A stretch of DNA of 5,860 bases from Candidatus Omnitrophota bacterium (GTDB lineage: Bacteria; Ratteibacteria; UBA8468; MWAK01), in assembly GCA_018829455.1 (NCBI GenBank), contig JAHJUB010000199.1, positions 1-5,860 of the forward strand, in the 5' to 3' direction. Under the pieces are notes generated by a model. That model was not told where the DNA came from. It saw nothing but the letters and a program-made list of their open reading frames with translations, and did no database searches. The position numbers were made by a program, and so were the translations under genes. Position 1 is the stretch's first letter; each line of letters begins with the position of its first letter. Below are positions 1 through 5,181 of this stretch, piece after piece.

Positions 1-265
1 AAAATTTTAATTTTAATTTTTCGACACAACATCTAGTGCGCAATATCATTAGATACACCATATAATGTGTCCATAACTTAGGCGGGTTTGTATTCTCGAA
101 AAACCTATTGGGGAAATTCAGGAATAAAAACGAGGATGACCTATCAGGGAGTTTAATAGTTATTTATCCTCTTGTTCGCTCCGAGCTATCGGCCTAATCA
201 TCTCAGTGACCTGTAGGCGGTTGATTCCTCACGCCTTATGCTCACTTAATAGAGGAAGTGCTCAA
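1..265. other. AT-rich non-coding leader region upstream of the first small gene
   Basis: No credible gene is seen here. The first 20 bases are an almost pure A/T run with a repeated TTTTAA unit. Promoter-like hexamers occur at 21-49, and a perfect but unpartnered TATAAT lies at 61-66. Two related short direct repeats (TGACCTATCAGG near 138 and TGACCTGTAGG near 206) have no assigned role. The open frame could be read from an ATG at 206, but the internal ATG at 266 has the ribosome binding site, so I treat 206-265 as untranslated. Confidence 0.5.
21..49 (+). promoter_or_regulatory. possible sigma-70-type promoter for the 48-aa gene
   Basis: TCGACA (21-26) and TATCAT (44-49) are separated by 17 bases. 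Each hexamer has one mismatch to the consensus. The site sits in a strongly A/T-rich stretch about 215 bases upstream of the first ATG, which would leave a long leader. A perfect TATAAT at 61-66 has no matching -35 box. This is a pattern match only and could be chance in such A/T-rich DNA. Confidence 0.3.
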
Positions 266-412
266 ATGACTAAAACAGTAGAGATTTATTTATACGATTT
301 ACAACCAGAAGCGATGACCAGATTGCTGGAAGCATTTGAAACAACGATCGAGGATGAAAACTGGGATATTTCCCCAATTGCAATAATTGAACGGGAATTA
401 GATGATCGGTAA
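266..412 (+). CDS. small acidic conserved hypothetical protein (48 aa)
   Basis: This ORF encodes a 48-residue acidic protein starting MTKTVEIYLYDL and ending IIERELDDR. I chose the ATG at 266 because AGAGGAAG (251-258) lies at SD distance, whereas the longer in-frame start at 206 has none and would add a low-quality 20-residue tail. The pattern EIYLYDLQPEA, then an acidic stretch, then NWDISPIAIIERE resembles a family of roughly 50-residue proteins I recall from anaerobic bacteria and methanogens: a beta-strand, a helix with xPEAxxRLLEA, then W-D-x-x-P-I-A-x-I. No function is known to me for it. Its stop codon overlaps the open frame of the restriction-enzyme remnant by a few bases, so the two may once have been co-transcribed. 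Confidence 0.72.
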   Translation: MTKTVEIYLYDLQPEAMTRLLEAFETTIEDENWDISPIAIIERELDDR

Positions 413-743
413 TCTTAATAATTTATTCTCAGTTTAGAGGTGAAATTTTGGGATCCAAGATAGAACCAGCACCGGATGAGTGGGATAGAGCATATGGGGT
501 TGATTTTTATATAAAGATAAAAGATAAATTTATAGGAATTCAAATTAAACCCATTTCTTCTGAGCAGTCTATCAATAAATATCAGTGGGTAGAAATGCAT
601 CGAAAAAATCATGAGCGATTTAAAAATGATTTTGGCGGCAATGTGTTTTTTGTTTATTCCGTCAAAGGTGCAGGAAAAAAGAAAAAATCTACAATACAGA
701 AGTAATTGATAAAATCATTAATGAAATAGATAGATTAAGATAG
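406..743 (+). pseudogene. C-terminal remnant of a type II restriction endonuclease (MjaI/MjaII-like), frameshifted near its end
   Basis: The open frame 406-705 lacks any N-terminal domain. It carries a PD-(D/E)XK-like nuclease core: EPAPDEWDRAYGVDFYIKI, then IGIQIKP, with D at 502-504, Q at 541-543 and K at 547-549. A helix and FGGNVFFVYSVK follow. I recognise this as the C-terminal half of an archaeal-type restriction enzyme, though I cannot fix which subfamily. After the A-rich tract at 675-687 the family-like ending continues in the -1 frame (IYNTEVIDKIINEIDRLR, stop 741-743), while frame 0 stops at 703-705. Upstream an in-frame TGA lies at 403-405, and no earlier part of the gene is visible. 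A TTG at 448 has GAGGTG five bases upstream, so a short product might still be made. No partner methyltransferase is seen. Most likely a decayed gene. Confidence 0.72.
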
Positions 744-813
744 TAAAAAAACAGCGAAGGCATTCCACAGGACGGCAATTCCGCTGCGCTTCATTGCCTC
801 CGGTGAGCTTGGT

Positions 814-847
814 CGTTGTTGCCGGACGCTTCGCGCCGGCAACAACG
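814..847. repeat. near-perfect hairpin (15 bp, one bulged base)
   Basis: CGTTGTTGCCGG (814-825) is the exact reverse complement of CCGGCAACAACG (836-847). The intervening ten bases (ACGCTTCGCG) themselves pair as CGC/GCG around a TTC loop, leaving only A826 bulged. No T-run follows on either strand, so a rho-independent terminator is unlikely. A single-stranded DNA hairpin of this kind could belong to an attC-like site or a REP-like element. It overlaps the left arm of the larger inverted repeat by four bases, so the two structures compete. Confidence 0.75.
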
Positions 848-978
848 CGCTGCGGATTCCATCCGCTGATTGCTCGGCGCGAAGCGCCTCACAACCAGCG
901 AACTCACCTGACAAAATTTGTTCATGACCCCTATCGGGCTCATGCCCAGATTTGCTGGTGATCCGCAGCGCGTTATGG
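844..978 (+). repeat. attC-like imperfect palindrome (candidate integron recombination site)
   Basis: AACGCGCTGCGGAT (844-857) and ATCCGCAGCGCGTT (961-974) form a perfect 14-bp outer stem. Inside it CCAGCGAA (895-902) pairs with TTTGCTGG (951-958) with one G-T wobble. At the tip CATGACCC (923-930) pairs with GGG-C-TCATG (936-944) with a single bulged C939. The overall span of about 135 bases is within the 57-141 range known for attC. The right end reads GCGTTATGG, close to but not a full match to the GTTRRRY box where integron integrase cuts. A gene starts 28 bases after the box, as in cassettes. Against it: the outer stem has no bulged base, the box is imperfect, and no integrase gene is in the window. 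Confidence 0.42.
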
Positions 979-1001
979 GTTCACTCTAAAGGTGGATTAA
1001 T

Positions 1002-1637
1002 ATGGAAGCACCTTATAAGTCCTTAGAGAACTTTTGGAAAGATTATGCGGAAGCCTTTTCACATCCCCTTACTTCCAATAGCCTTCTCGGGAAATTTGTT
1101 AATAACCCGAATGTTACAGGTGCTTATGCTGAGTCTTGGTTAAGATCTATTACTGCGTCGATGCTTAGCCAGTTTCGCATTTCAACTGGCACAATTATCC
1201 GTCCATCAGATCGCCTACGTCCGAATCCATCAAATCCACAATGTGATCTAATAGTATGGGATCCATCTGAGTTGCCTGCGCTTTTTGAAAGTGGTGATTT
1301 TGCAATTGTCCCTAATTTTTCAGTACGTGCAATAATTGAAATTAAGCGGACTTTATCAAATATACAATACCTCAAAGAGCAACTTGATCTTAGAAGAAAA
1401 TATTTACCAGTAGAATTTAATTCAAATGTATTGGGCGTTGTGATTTCGCATGGCAAATCGTTATTTGAAGGCGAGGTAAACGCTGAATGGCTTAAAAGTA
1501 GATCTAAAAATGATGATCCGCCAATTACTCGTTTACTTGATAACAATACAGGGGAGGCTGATCATAGTGGGGTACTTGCCTTTATATATTTTCTGTCCCA
1601 AATTGCAGGACATGGGTGGGCGTCAAAAACCCCATAA
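1002..1637 (+). CDS. DUF6602-type protein, probable PD-(D/E)XK nuclease fold (211 aa)
   Basis: The ATG at 1002 is preceded by AAGGTGG (989-995) at a spacing of six bases. The 211-residue protein shows the arrangement I associate with DUF6602: a helical segment with AYAESWLRS (E44), a strand region STGTIIRPSD (61-70), then QCDLIVWDP (80-88), then VRAIIEIKRT (108-117). E44, D82, E113 and K115 fit the E...D...ExK metal site of PD-(D/E)XK nucleases, so a DNA-cleaving or damaged-nuclease role is inferred, not shown. Predicted cytosolic: there is no signal peptide or membrane segment. It stands alone between a palindromic site and a gene-free gap, without a modification or sensor partner, as is usual for integron cassette genes. 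A stand-alone defence function is possible. Confidence 0.78.
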   Translation: MEAPYKSLENFWKDYAEAFSHPLTSNSLLGKFVNNPNVTGAYAESWLRSITASMLSQFRISTGTIIRPSDRLRPNPSNPQCDLIVWDPSELPALFESGDFAIVPNFSVRAIIEIKRTLSNIQYLKEQLDLRRKYLPVEFNSNVLGVVISHGKSLFEGEVNAEWLKSRSKNDDPPITRLLDNNTGEADHSGVLAFIYFLSQIAGHGWASKTP

Positions 1638-1638
1638 C
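1632..1638. repeat. CCATAAC box at the stop codon, reverse complement of the 972-978 box
   Basis: CCATAAC spans the TAA stop of the DUF6602 gene and is the exact reverse complement of GTTATGG at 972-978, just before the same gene. In integron cassettes the box after the gene (R'') is complementary to the bases at the cassette's own start, because the two join on circularisation. A seven-base match is weak alone. A possible continuation is CAGACCGGGC (1651-1660) facing GCCCGG (1735-1740), then GTTTAGG (1755-1761), but that pairing is poor. Confidence 0.3.
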
Positions 1639-1894
1639 ATTTCACTTGAGCAGACCGGGCTGATCTGGCGGCTTTAGCCAAACGGCTCTTTCAGTTGTTT
1701 TTTTAAGCTTTCTCCAAGAGTTTAGTTTTCCGTCGCCCGGCTGGACTTTAGGTAGTTTAGGTATTTTTGCACTTGCATCACCGAAGACTACATGATGAGG
1801 GTGACCATGTTTCAGTGAATCGAGCAAATGATCGCTGATGAGGCGGTCAGAGTACCTCTCAATCAAAAGTCAAGGCTCAGGACGTAGGGTAATC
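1639..1894. other. gene-free stretch with weak hairpins and scattered stops
   Basis: I cannot assign a gene here. A weak AGCC/GGCT hairpin (1676-1687) followed by a T-run (1697-1703) might end transcription of the DUF6602 gene. A 74-codon minus-strand frame (1642-1866) has no SD and no recognised domain. In the plus strand, the frame that runs into the hydrolase gene is broken by stops near 1787-1830. Both could be traces of a decayed sequence. The stretch could also contain the degraded right end of a cassette. Confidence 0.4.
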
Positions 1895-2770
1895 ATGCCC
1901 AAGGTCAACCAGACATATAAACTACCCGATGGCCGCATGCTTGGCTATGATGACCACTGTCCGCCAAGCGGCAAGCCAATCTTTTTCTTTCACGGCACAC
2001 CCGGTACCCGATTCAACTGGTATCTTTTCGGTTCTGAGGAACTCGCGCAGAAGCTCAATATCCGCATTATCTCCCTCGACCGGCCGGGGCTTGGGCTCTC
2101 CGATTTCCATGCTGGCCGCCAGTTTTGCGATTGGCCTGGGGACGTGATCGCTCTGGCGGACGCTATCGAGTTTGCCAGCTTTGCCGTGTTGGGCTATTCG
2201 GGGGGAGGCCCCTACGCTGCTGCCTGTGCATTGCACATTCCAGAACGTCTTACGTCGGTCGGCATCGTGAGTGGCATAGGGCCGCACAATGAACCTGGTC
2301 TGACCGATGACATCGCCCCAGAGAATCTTCGATTCACACACCTTGCGCGCGACAAACCCTGGCTGTCGAGATTAGCCCACAGGTTGGGGGGCGTCATGGC
2401 ACGCTACATGCCGGGCCGCCTAATCGCCCAGGCCATGACCGTGTTGCCTGAGCCAGACAGAGCGGTTCTTGCAAAGCCCGAGACGCAAGAGGTGTTTATC
2501 AGCATGCTCAAGGATGCAATGCGTTCGGGAGCGCGCGGGGCGCAGTGGGATACCGCCCTCACGGTTAGCCCCTGGGATTTCCGGCCCCAGGATATCGCGA
2601 TGAAAGTGTATTTGTGGTACGGCGAACGTGACAGGAATGTCTCGCCTGCCATGGGGCGCTATTTGGCCGCAACTTTACCCAATAGCGACGCTAGATTCTA
2701 CCCAAGCGAGGGCCACTTGTCTTTGATTGTTAATCACGCGGAGGAAATCCTCAGCGTGTTGGTGACATAA
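1895..2770 (+). CDS. alpha/beta-hydrolase fold enzyme (291 aa)
   Basis: This is a complete alpha/beta-hydrolase. The oxyanion-hole strand FFFHGTPGTRF covers residues 31-40. The nucleophile elbow is LGYSGGGPYAAA, with Ser102 in a G-Y-S-G-G frame. The acid is in WYGERDRNVS (Asp246), and the catalytic His274 is in PSEGHLSL near the C-terminus. Triad order and spacing are normal for a monomeric esterase, lipase or haloalkane-type hydrolase of about 290 residues. The substrate cannot be told. The cap region (about 130-220) is not diagnostic. No signal peptide, so cytosolic. I chose ATG 1895 over the in-frame ATG 1838 because the family usually starts a few residues before the KLPDGRMLGYDD strand; the SD (TAGGGT, four bases upstream) is weak. 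Base composition is clearly richer in G+C than the preceding gene, which suggests a different origin. Confidence 0.93.
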   Translation: MPKVNQTYKLPDGRMLGYDDHCPPSGKPIFFFHGTPGTRFNWYLFGSEELAQKLNIRIISLDRPGLGLSDFHAGRQFCDWPGDVIALADAIEFASFAVLGYSGGGPYAAACALHIPERLTSVGIVSGIGPHNEPGLTDDIAPENLRFTHLARDKPWLSRLAHRLGGVMARYMPGRLIAQAMTVLPEPDRAVLAKPETQEVFISMLKDAMRSGARGAQWDTALTVSPWDFRPQDIAMKVYLWYGERDRNVSPAMGRYLAATLPNSDARFYPSEGHLSLIVNHAEEILSVLVT

Positions 2771-2951
2771 GGCGCCACTCAATTAAGCTGACCCCGAGAT
2801 TCTGTGCGTAATTCTCAGGTTGGTTGCCCCGCATTAACCTCAGTTTATTACCTGCGGTTTGTGCTACCGCGTCTTCGGGGCAGCTTATCTCGATACCGGT
2901 AGGTTGCTTGTCGGGTACGACGAGCCGACTAATTGATGCTAAGAAGATATT
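2771..2951. other. intergenic gap, nothing recognised
   Basis: This 181-base gap lies between the hydrolase and the peptidase. I see no terminator with a T-run, no strong promoter hexamers and no conserved gene. A plus-strand frame that starts at 2824 only overlaps the true start of the peptidase in another frame. Confidence 0.5.
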
Positions 2952-4283
2952 ATGGAATCAGCAACCAACATATCATCTATCTATCAGCGTCCTTCAGAGC
3001 TACTGCAACGACTCATTCGGTTTGATACCACTAATCCACCTGGCAACGAAGCTGAATGTATCTCTTTTATTAATGGCTTACTGACTAAAGCTGGGATTGA
3101 AACCACTATTCTGGCTCGAATACCAGAACGCCCCAATCTAATAGCACGATTACGCGGTCAAGGTAACATATCTCCTCTCTTGCTCTATGGACATGTGGAC
3201 GTCGTTACAACTGTAAATCAAAAGTTGCAAAACCCACCGTTTGAAGGCAAATTAATAGATGATTTTGTGTGGGGACGCGGCGCCCTGGATATGAAAGGTG
3301 GAATAGCCATGATGCTGGCTTCCTTTCTACGCGCGAAAGCTGAAGGCTTGAACTTACCCGGTGATGTTGTCCTAGTCATCGTAAGTGATGAGGAAACAGG
3401 CGGCGATTTTGGCTCCAAGTATCTAGTAGAGAACCACTCGGACTTGTTTGAGGGGATCCGTTATGCAATTGGTGAATTCGGAGGATTTACTTTTTATATC
3501 GGCAAGCGCCGCTTCTACCCCATAATGGTCGGAGAGAAACAAATATGTTGGATGAGAGCGACCATACGTGGCCCGGGCGGACATGGTTCAATACCTGTCC
3601 GGGGCGGCGCGATGGCGAGACTATCTCGGCTTCTTCAAAAACTGGATAAGAACCGTCTACCGGTTCATATCACGCGAGTCGCCAGCCTATTTTTCAAGAC
3701 AGTAGCGTTGTCACTCGGTGGGCTAAAAGGCTTAATCTTCGCCCAATTAACCAACCCTTTGCTGACGAACAGATTGCTGAACCTCCTTGGTGAACGCGGT
3801 CGTTTGTTTGACCCATTGTTGCACAATACTGTGTCCGCTACCATTTTGCACGGGAGCGAGCAAATCAATGTGATACCTAGCGAAATATCTGTGGAGATAG
3901 ACGGACGATTACTTCCCGGGTATCACCCTGATGATATGATCGCAGAACTCCATCAATTGATCGGCAGTGACATAGAACTTGAGGTGATTCGTTTCGATCC
4001 GGGGCCAGTCGAGCCAGATATGGGGCTATTTGATACACTTGCTGACATTTTACGTAAAGCCGATCCAGACGGTATACCCATACCGCTCTTGTTGAGTGGG
4101 GTCACGGATGGACGTTTTTTCTCTCGACTGGGTATTCAGACGTACGGCTTCTTACCAATGCCACTACCGGAAGATCTTAATTTCTCACAAACGATCCATG
4201 GTGCTAATGAGCGCATCCCGGTGGAAGCATTGGATTTTGGAGCCAGCGCAATATATGAATTACTTCAACGTTATAAGGGATGA
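2952..4283 (+). CDS. M20-family zinc metallopeptidase / deacylase (ArgE/DapE/carboxypeptidase G2 type, 443 aa)
   Basis: A full-length M20 enzyme that hydrolyses an amide bond using two zinc ions. Visible ligands and motifs, in order: LLLYGHVDVV (His81, Asp83), VWGRGALDMKGG (Asp113, bridging), VIVSDEETGG (Glu147 as general base, Glu148 as ligand), IGEFGG (Glu175 at the next ligand position), and FSQTIHGANERIP (His416, last ligand). GPGGHGSIP (His211) marks the inserted dimerisation domain, where the substrate carboxylate is usually bound. The opening RLIRFDTTNPPGNE is typical of the family. Members include acetylornithine deacetylase, succinyl-diaminopimelate desuccinylase and dipeptidases; nothing here picks among them, and no lysine or arginine biosynthesis gene is nearby. 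Start ATG 2952 follows AAGAAG (2941-2946) by five bases. No signal peptide is evident, so cytosolic. Confidence 0.94.
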   Translation: MESATNISSIYQRPSELLQRLIRFDTTNPPGNEAECISFINGLLTKAGIETTILARIPERPNLIARLRGQGNISPLLLYGHVDVVTTVNQKLQNPPFEGKLIDDFVWGRGALDMKGGIAMMLASFLRAKAEGLNLPGDVVLVIVSDEETGGDFGSKYLVENHSDLFEGIRYAIGEFGGFTFYIGKRRFYPIMVGEKQICWMRATIRGPGGHGSIPVRGGAMARLSRLLQKLDKNRLPVHITRVASLFFKTVALSLGGLKGLIFAQLTNPLLTNRLLNLLGERGRLFDPLLHNTVSATILHGSEQINVIPSEISVEIDGRLLPGYHPDDMIAELHQLIGSDIELEVIRFDPGPVEPDMGLFDTLADILRKADPDGIPIPLLLSGVTDGRFFSRLGIQTYGFLPMPLPEDLNFSQTIHGANERIPVEALDFGASAIYELLQRYKG

Positions 4284-4299
4284 AACGCCAATTAACCAC

Positions 4300-4350
4300 G
4301 GCATGAACCCTGACTGGAATTTCGCTGTGCTCATCCCAGCAGGTTATGCC
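4300..4350 (+). promoter_or_regulatory. alternative stem that would exclude the terminator stem
   Basis: GGCATGAACC (4300-4309) can pair with GGTTATGCC (4342-4350) with one bulged base. It uses AACC at 4306-4309, which the terminator stem also needs, so only one can form at a time. Attenuators and riboswitches work this way, but chance overlap is quite possible because no ligand domain or leader peptide is visible before it. Confidence 0.28.
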
Positions 4351-4368
4351 GCCCGTCAGGGTTTTTTT
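4306..4368 (+). terminator. terminator-like stem with T-run after the M20 gene
   Basis: AACCCTGAC (4306-4314) is perfectly complementary to GTCAGGGTT (4355-4363), and seven T residues run from 4362 to 4368. The stem starts 22 bases after the peptidase stop. The 40-base loop is unusually long for an intrinsic terminator but contains small stems of its own (for example GCTG/CAGC). The most likely job is ending the peptidase transcript. See the finding on an overlapping alternative stem, which would make it conditional. Confidence 0.55.
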
Positions 4369-4525
4369 GATTTTCTGCCAGGTTTTTTGTGTTCAAGAAT
4401 ACGATTCAAGTAGCCTTGAAGAAATTCCAGGAATGCCAGTTTGCACAGCGGACGTCCCGTTCGTTTCTCGGCCCGATCCCAATTTGTGTGCCCACAGGTT
4501 TGGGAGTCGAAAGGAGAGGTTGAAG

Positions 4526-4553
4526 TTGACAATGCCCGTAAAGTATTTATTAT
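4526..4553 (+). promoter_or_regulatory. strong sigma-70-like promoter for the DUF59-like gene
   Basis: A perfect TTGACA (4526-4531) and TATTAT (4548-4553, one mismatch) are 16 bases apart. Transcription would start about seven bases after the -10 box, near 4560. That is on the first ATG of the downstream gene, so its mRNA could have almost no leader. GGAGAGG (4513-4519) lies upstream of the promoter and cannot serve this gene if the promoter is used. Confidence 0.6.
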
Positions 4554-4559
4554 TAAAAA

Positions 4560-4829
4560 ATGGATGCAATAATGAAAAAGAAACTACAGTCAGTGCTTGA
4601 AAGAGTGAAAGATCCCGAGACAAACTTGGCGATCTCAGAGTTGGGGCTCGTCGAAAGGTTTCGTTACCATCCGGCGCAAAACAAACTCTCCGTTTTTCTC
4701 AATCCAGTAAGACCCGGTAAAGTCTGCTGCTCTATCATTTCCAGTCTTCTCCTATCATCAACCCTGAAAGATCTCATGAATGAGCTACATAAGGAATTCC
4801 CAGATCTTTATCTGGAACGAGCTCAATAA
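4560..4829 (+). CDS. short DUF59/MIP18-like (iron-sulfur assembly type) protein (89 aa, or 85 aa from 4572)
   Basis: The N-terminal part, LERVKDPETNLAISELGLVERFRY (residues about 13-36), matches the DUF59/MIP18 signature DPE...s..dLGLV followed by an amphipathic strand. The family motif that normally carries the conserved Cys (T-x-x-G-C-P) is replaced by RPGKVCCSIISS with Cys56-Cys57. The C-terminal helix and KEFPDLYLE strand complete a compact alpha/beta fold. DUF59 proteins help assemble or load Fe-S clusters, sometimes as part of SufT or Mrp/NBP35 proteins; a role for this variant is inferred only. Neither ATG has a clear SD: 4560 coincides with the predicted transcription start, and 4572 has a weak GGA eight to ten bases before it. 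It converges with the 97-aa gene on the other strand. Confidence 0.72.
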   Translation: MDAIMKKKLQSVLERVKDPETNLAISELGLVERFRYHPAQNKLSVFLNPVRPGKVCCSIISSLLLSSTLKDLMNELHKEFPDLYLERAQ

Positions 4830-4887
4830 CAAGGCGTAATAATTTTTTCTTAATATAATGATGGAAATCACCTGCCTCTATGAAGCG

Positions 4888-5181
4888 CTAGCGGAATAGC
4901 GGCCATGCGGATTGACGGGTTCCGCGGATTAATCCTGTTAGACTCGGTGATTGTAGCTGAAGCTTTTGAACTTCGTTACGATAATCGGTCTGACGCGCGA
5001 GCCAGGTTTTGTACACACTGGCCCACTCACCAAAATCTAAAACCCAACTTTCGTTTTCAGGCTCTTCACCGCTTACATACGCAGCATAAAAGGTCTCTGA
5101 ACGTAGTCCATACTTGTGCTCAAAGACCAAAAGATCTTCTTCAAGTGCGTGAATATCTGCTAAAATATCGTGTAGATTCAT
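4888..5181 (-). CDS. conserved hypothetical protein of a toxin-antitoxin-associated type (97 aa)
   Basis: The minus-strand ATG (5179-5181) has an excellent SD: GGAGGT (plus-strand 5187-5192) at five bases. The protein opens with a helix, MNLHDILADIHALEEDLLVFEHKYGL, then SETFYAAYVSGEEPE, FGEWASVYKTW and a charged helix ending at about residue 73. This order (helix, KYGL-S-FY-Y--G, EWA--Y, R-xx-Y) resembles small proteins I recall beside toxin genes such as DUF6516/TumE in cyanobacteria and anaerobes, where they may act as antitoxins. No such toxin gene follows here: only 58 bases separate the stop from the convergent DUF59-like gene. The last 24 residues (from LQSPSLTG) look less family-like, so the tail may be altered or the partner gene lost. 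Function is inferred from resemblance only. Confidence 0.68.
   Translation of the reverse strand: MNLHDILADIHALEEDLLVFEHKYGLRSETFYAAYVSGEEPENESWVLDFGEWASVYKTWLARQTDYRNEVQKLQLQSPSLTGLIRGTRQSAWPLFR

Larger units (their letters stand above)
744..1001. other. palindrome-rich non-coding stretch between restriction remnant and DUF6602 gene
   Basis: No gene is seen. The stretch is much richer in G+C than the coding DNA on either side and is full of inverted repeats: GGCAAT/ATTGCC (774-779 with 793-798), a long hairpin at 814-847, GGTGAG/CTCACC (802-807 with 903-908), and a 14-bp perfect inverted repeat whose arms are 844-857 and 961-974. Some of these stems are mutually exclusive. This pattern fits integron attC sites or a mobile palindromic repeat better than ordinary intergenic DNA. 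Confidence 0.65.

Noticed and set aside
71..241. A further attC-like site left of the first gene (CCATAAC near 71-78 and CGCCTTATG near 232-240)
   Set aside because: The two ends pair poorly over 165 bases and no inner stem connects them, so the similarity to the 972 box is probably chance.
206..265. Longer start of the 48-aa gene
   Set aside because: There is no SD before 206, whereas AGAGGAAG stands at the right distance from 266.
1124..1546. Long minus-strand frame inside the DUF6602 gene
   Set aside because: It is antisense to a gene with clear motifs and an SD, and it has no SD or recognised domain.
1642..1866. 74-codon minus-strand frame over the gap before the hydrolase
   Set aside because: It has no SD and no domain I can recognise, and it runs into the region of decayed plus-strand reading frames. 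I could not support it as a gene.
1838..1894. Longer in-frame start of the hydrolase
   Set aside because: The extra 19 residues (MRRSEYLSIKSQ...) have no counterpart in the alpha/beta-hydrolase fold and come from the decayed stretch. The ATG at 1895 fits the family start better, though its SD is weak.
1922..2341. Minus-strand frame in the hydrolase gene
   Set aside because: Long antisense frames are expected in G+C-rich coding DNA, and this one covers the catalytic elbow of the true gene.
4346..4600. 84-codon frame across the gap after the M20 gene, and a 22-codon version starting at 4532 behind GGAGAGG
   Set aside because: The longer frame reads through the terminator stem and T-run and shows no domain. 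The shorter frame overlaps the promoter and the DUF59-like gene, and its start would precede the predicted transcription start.
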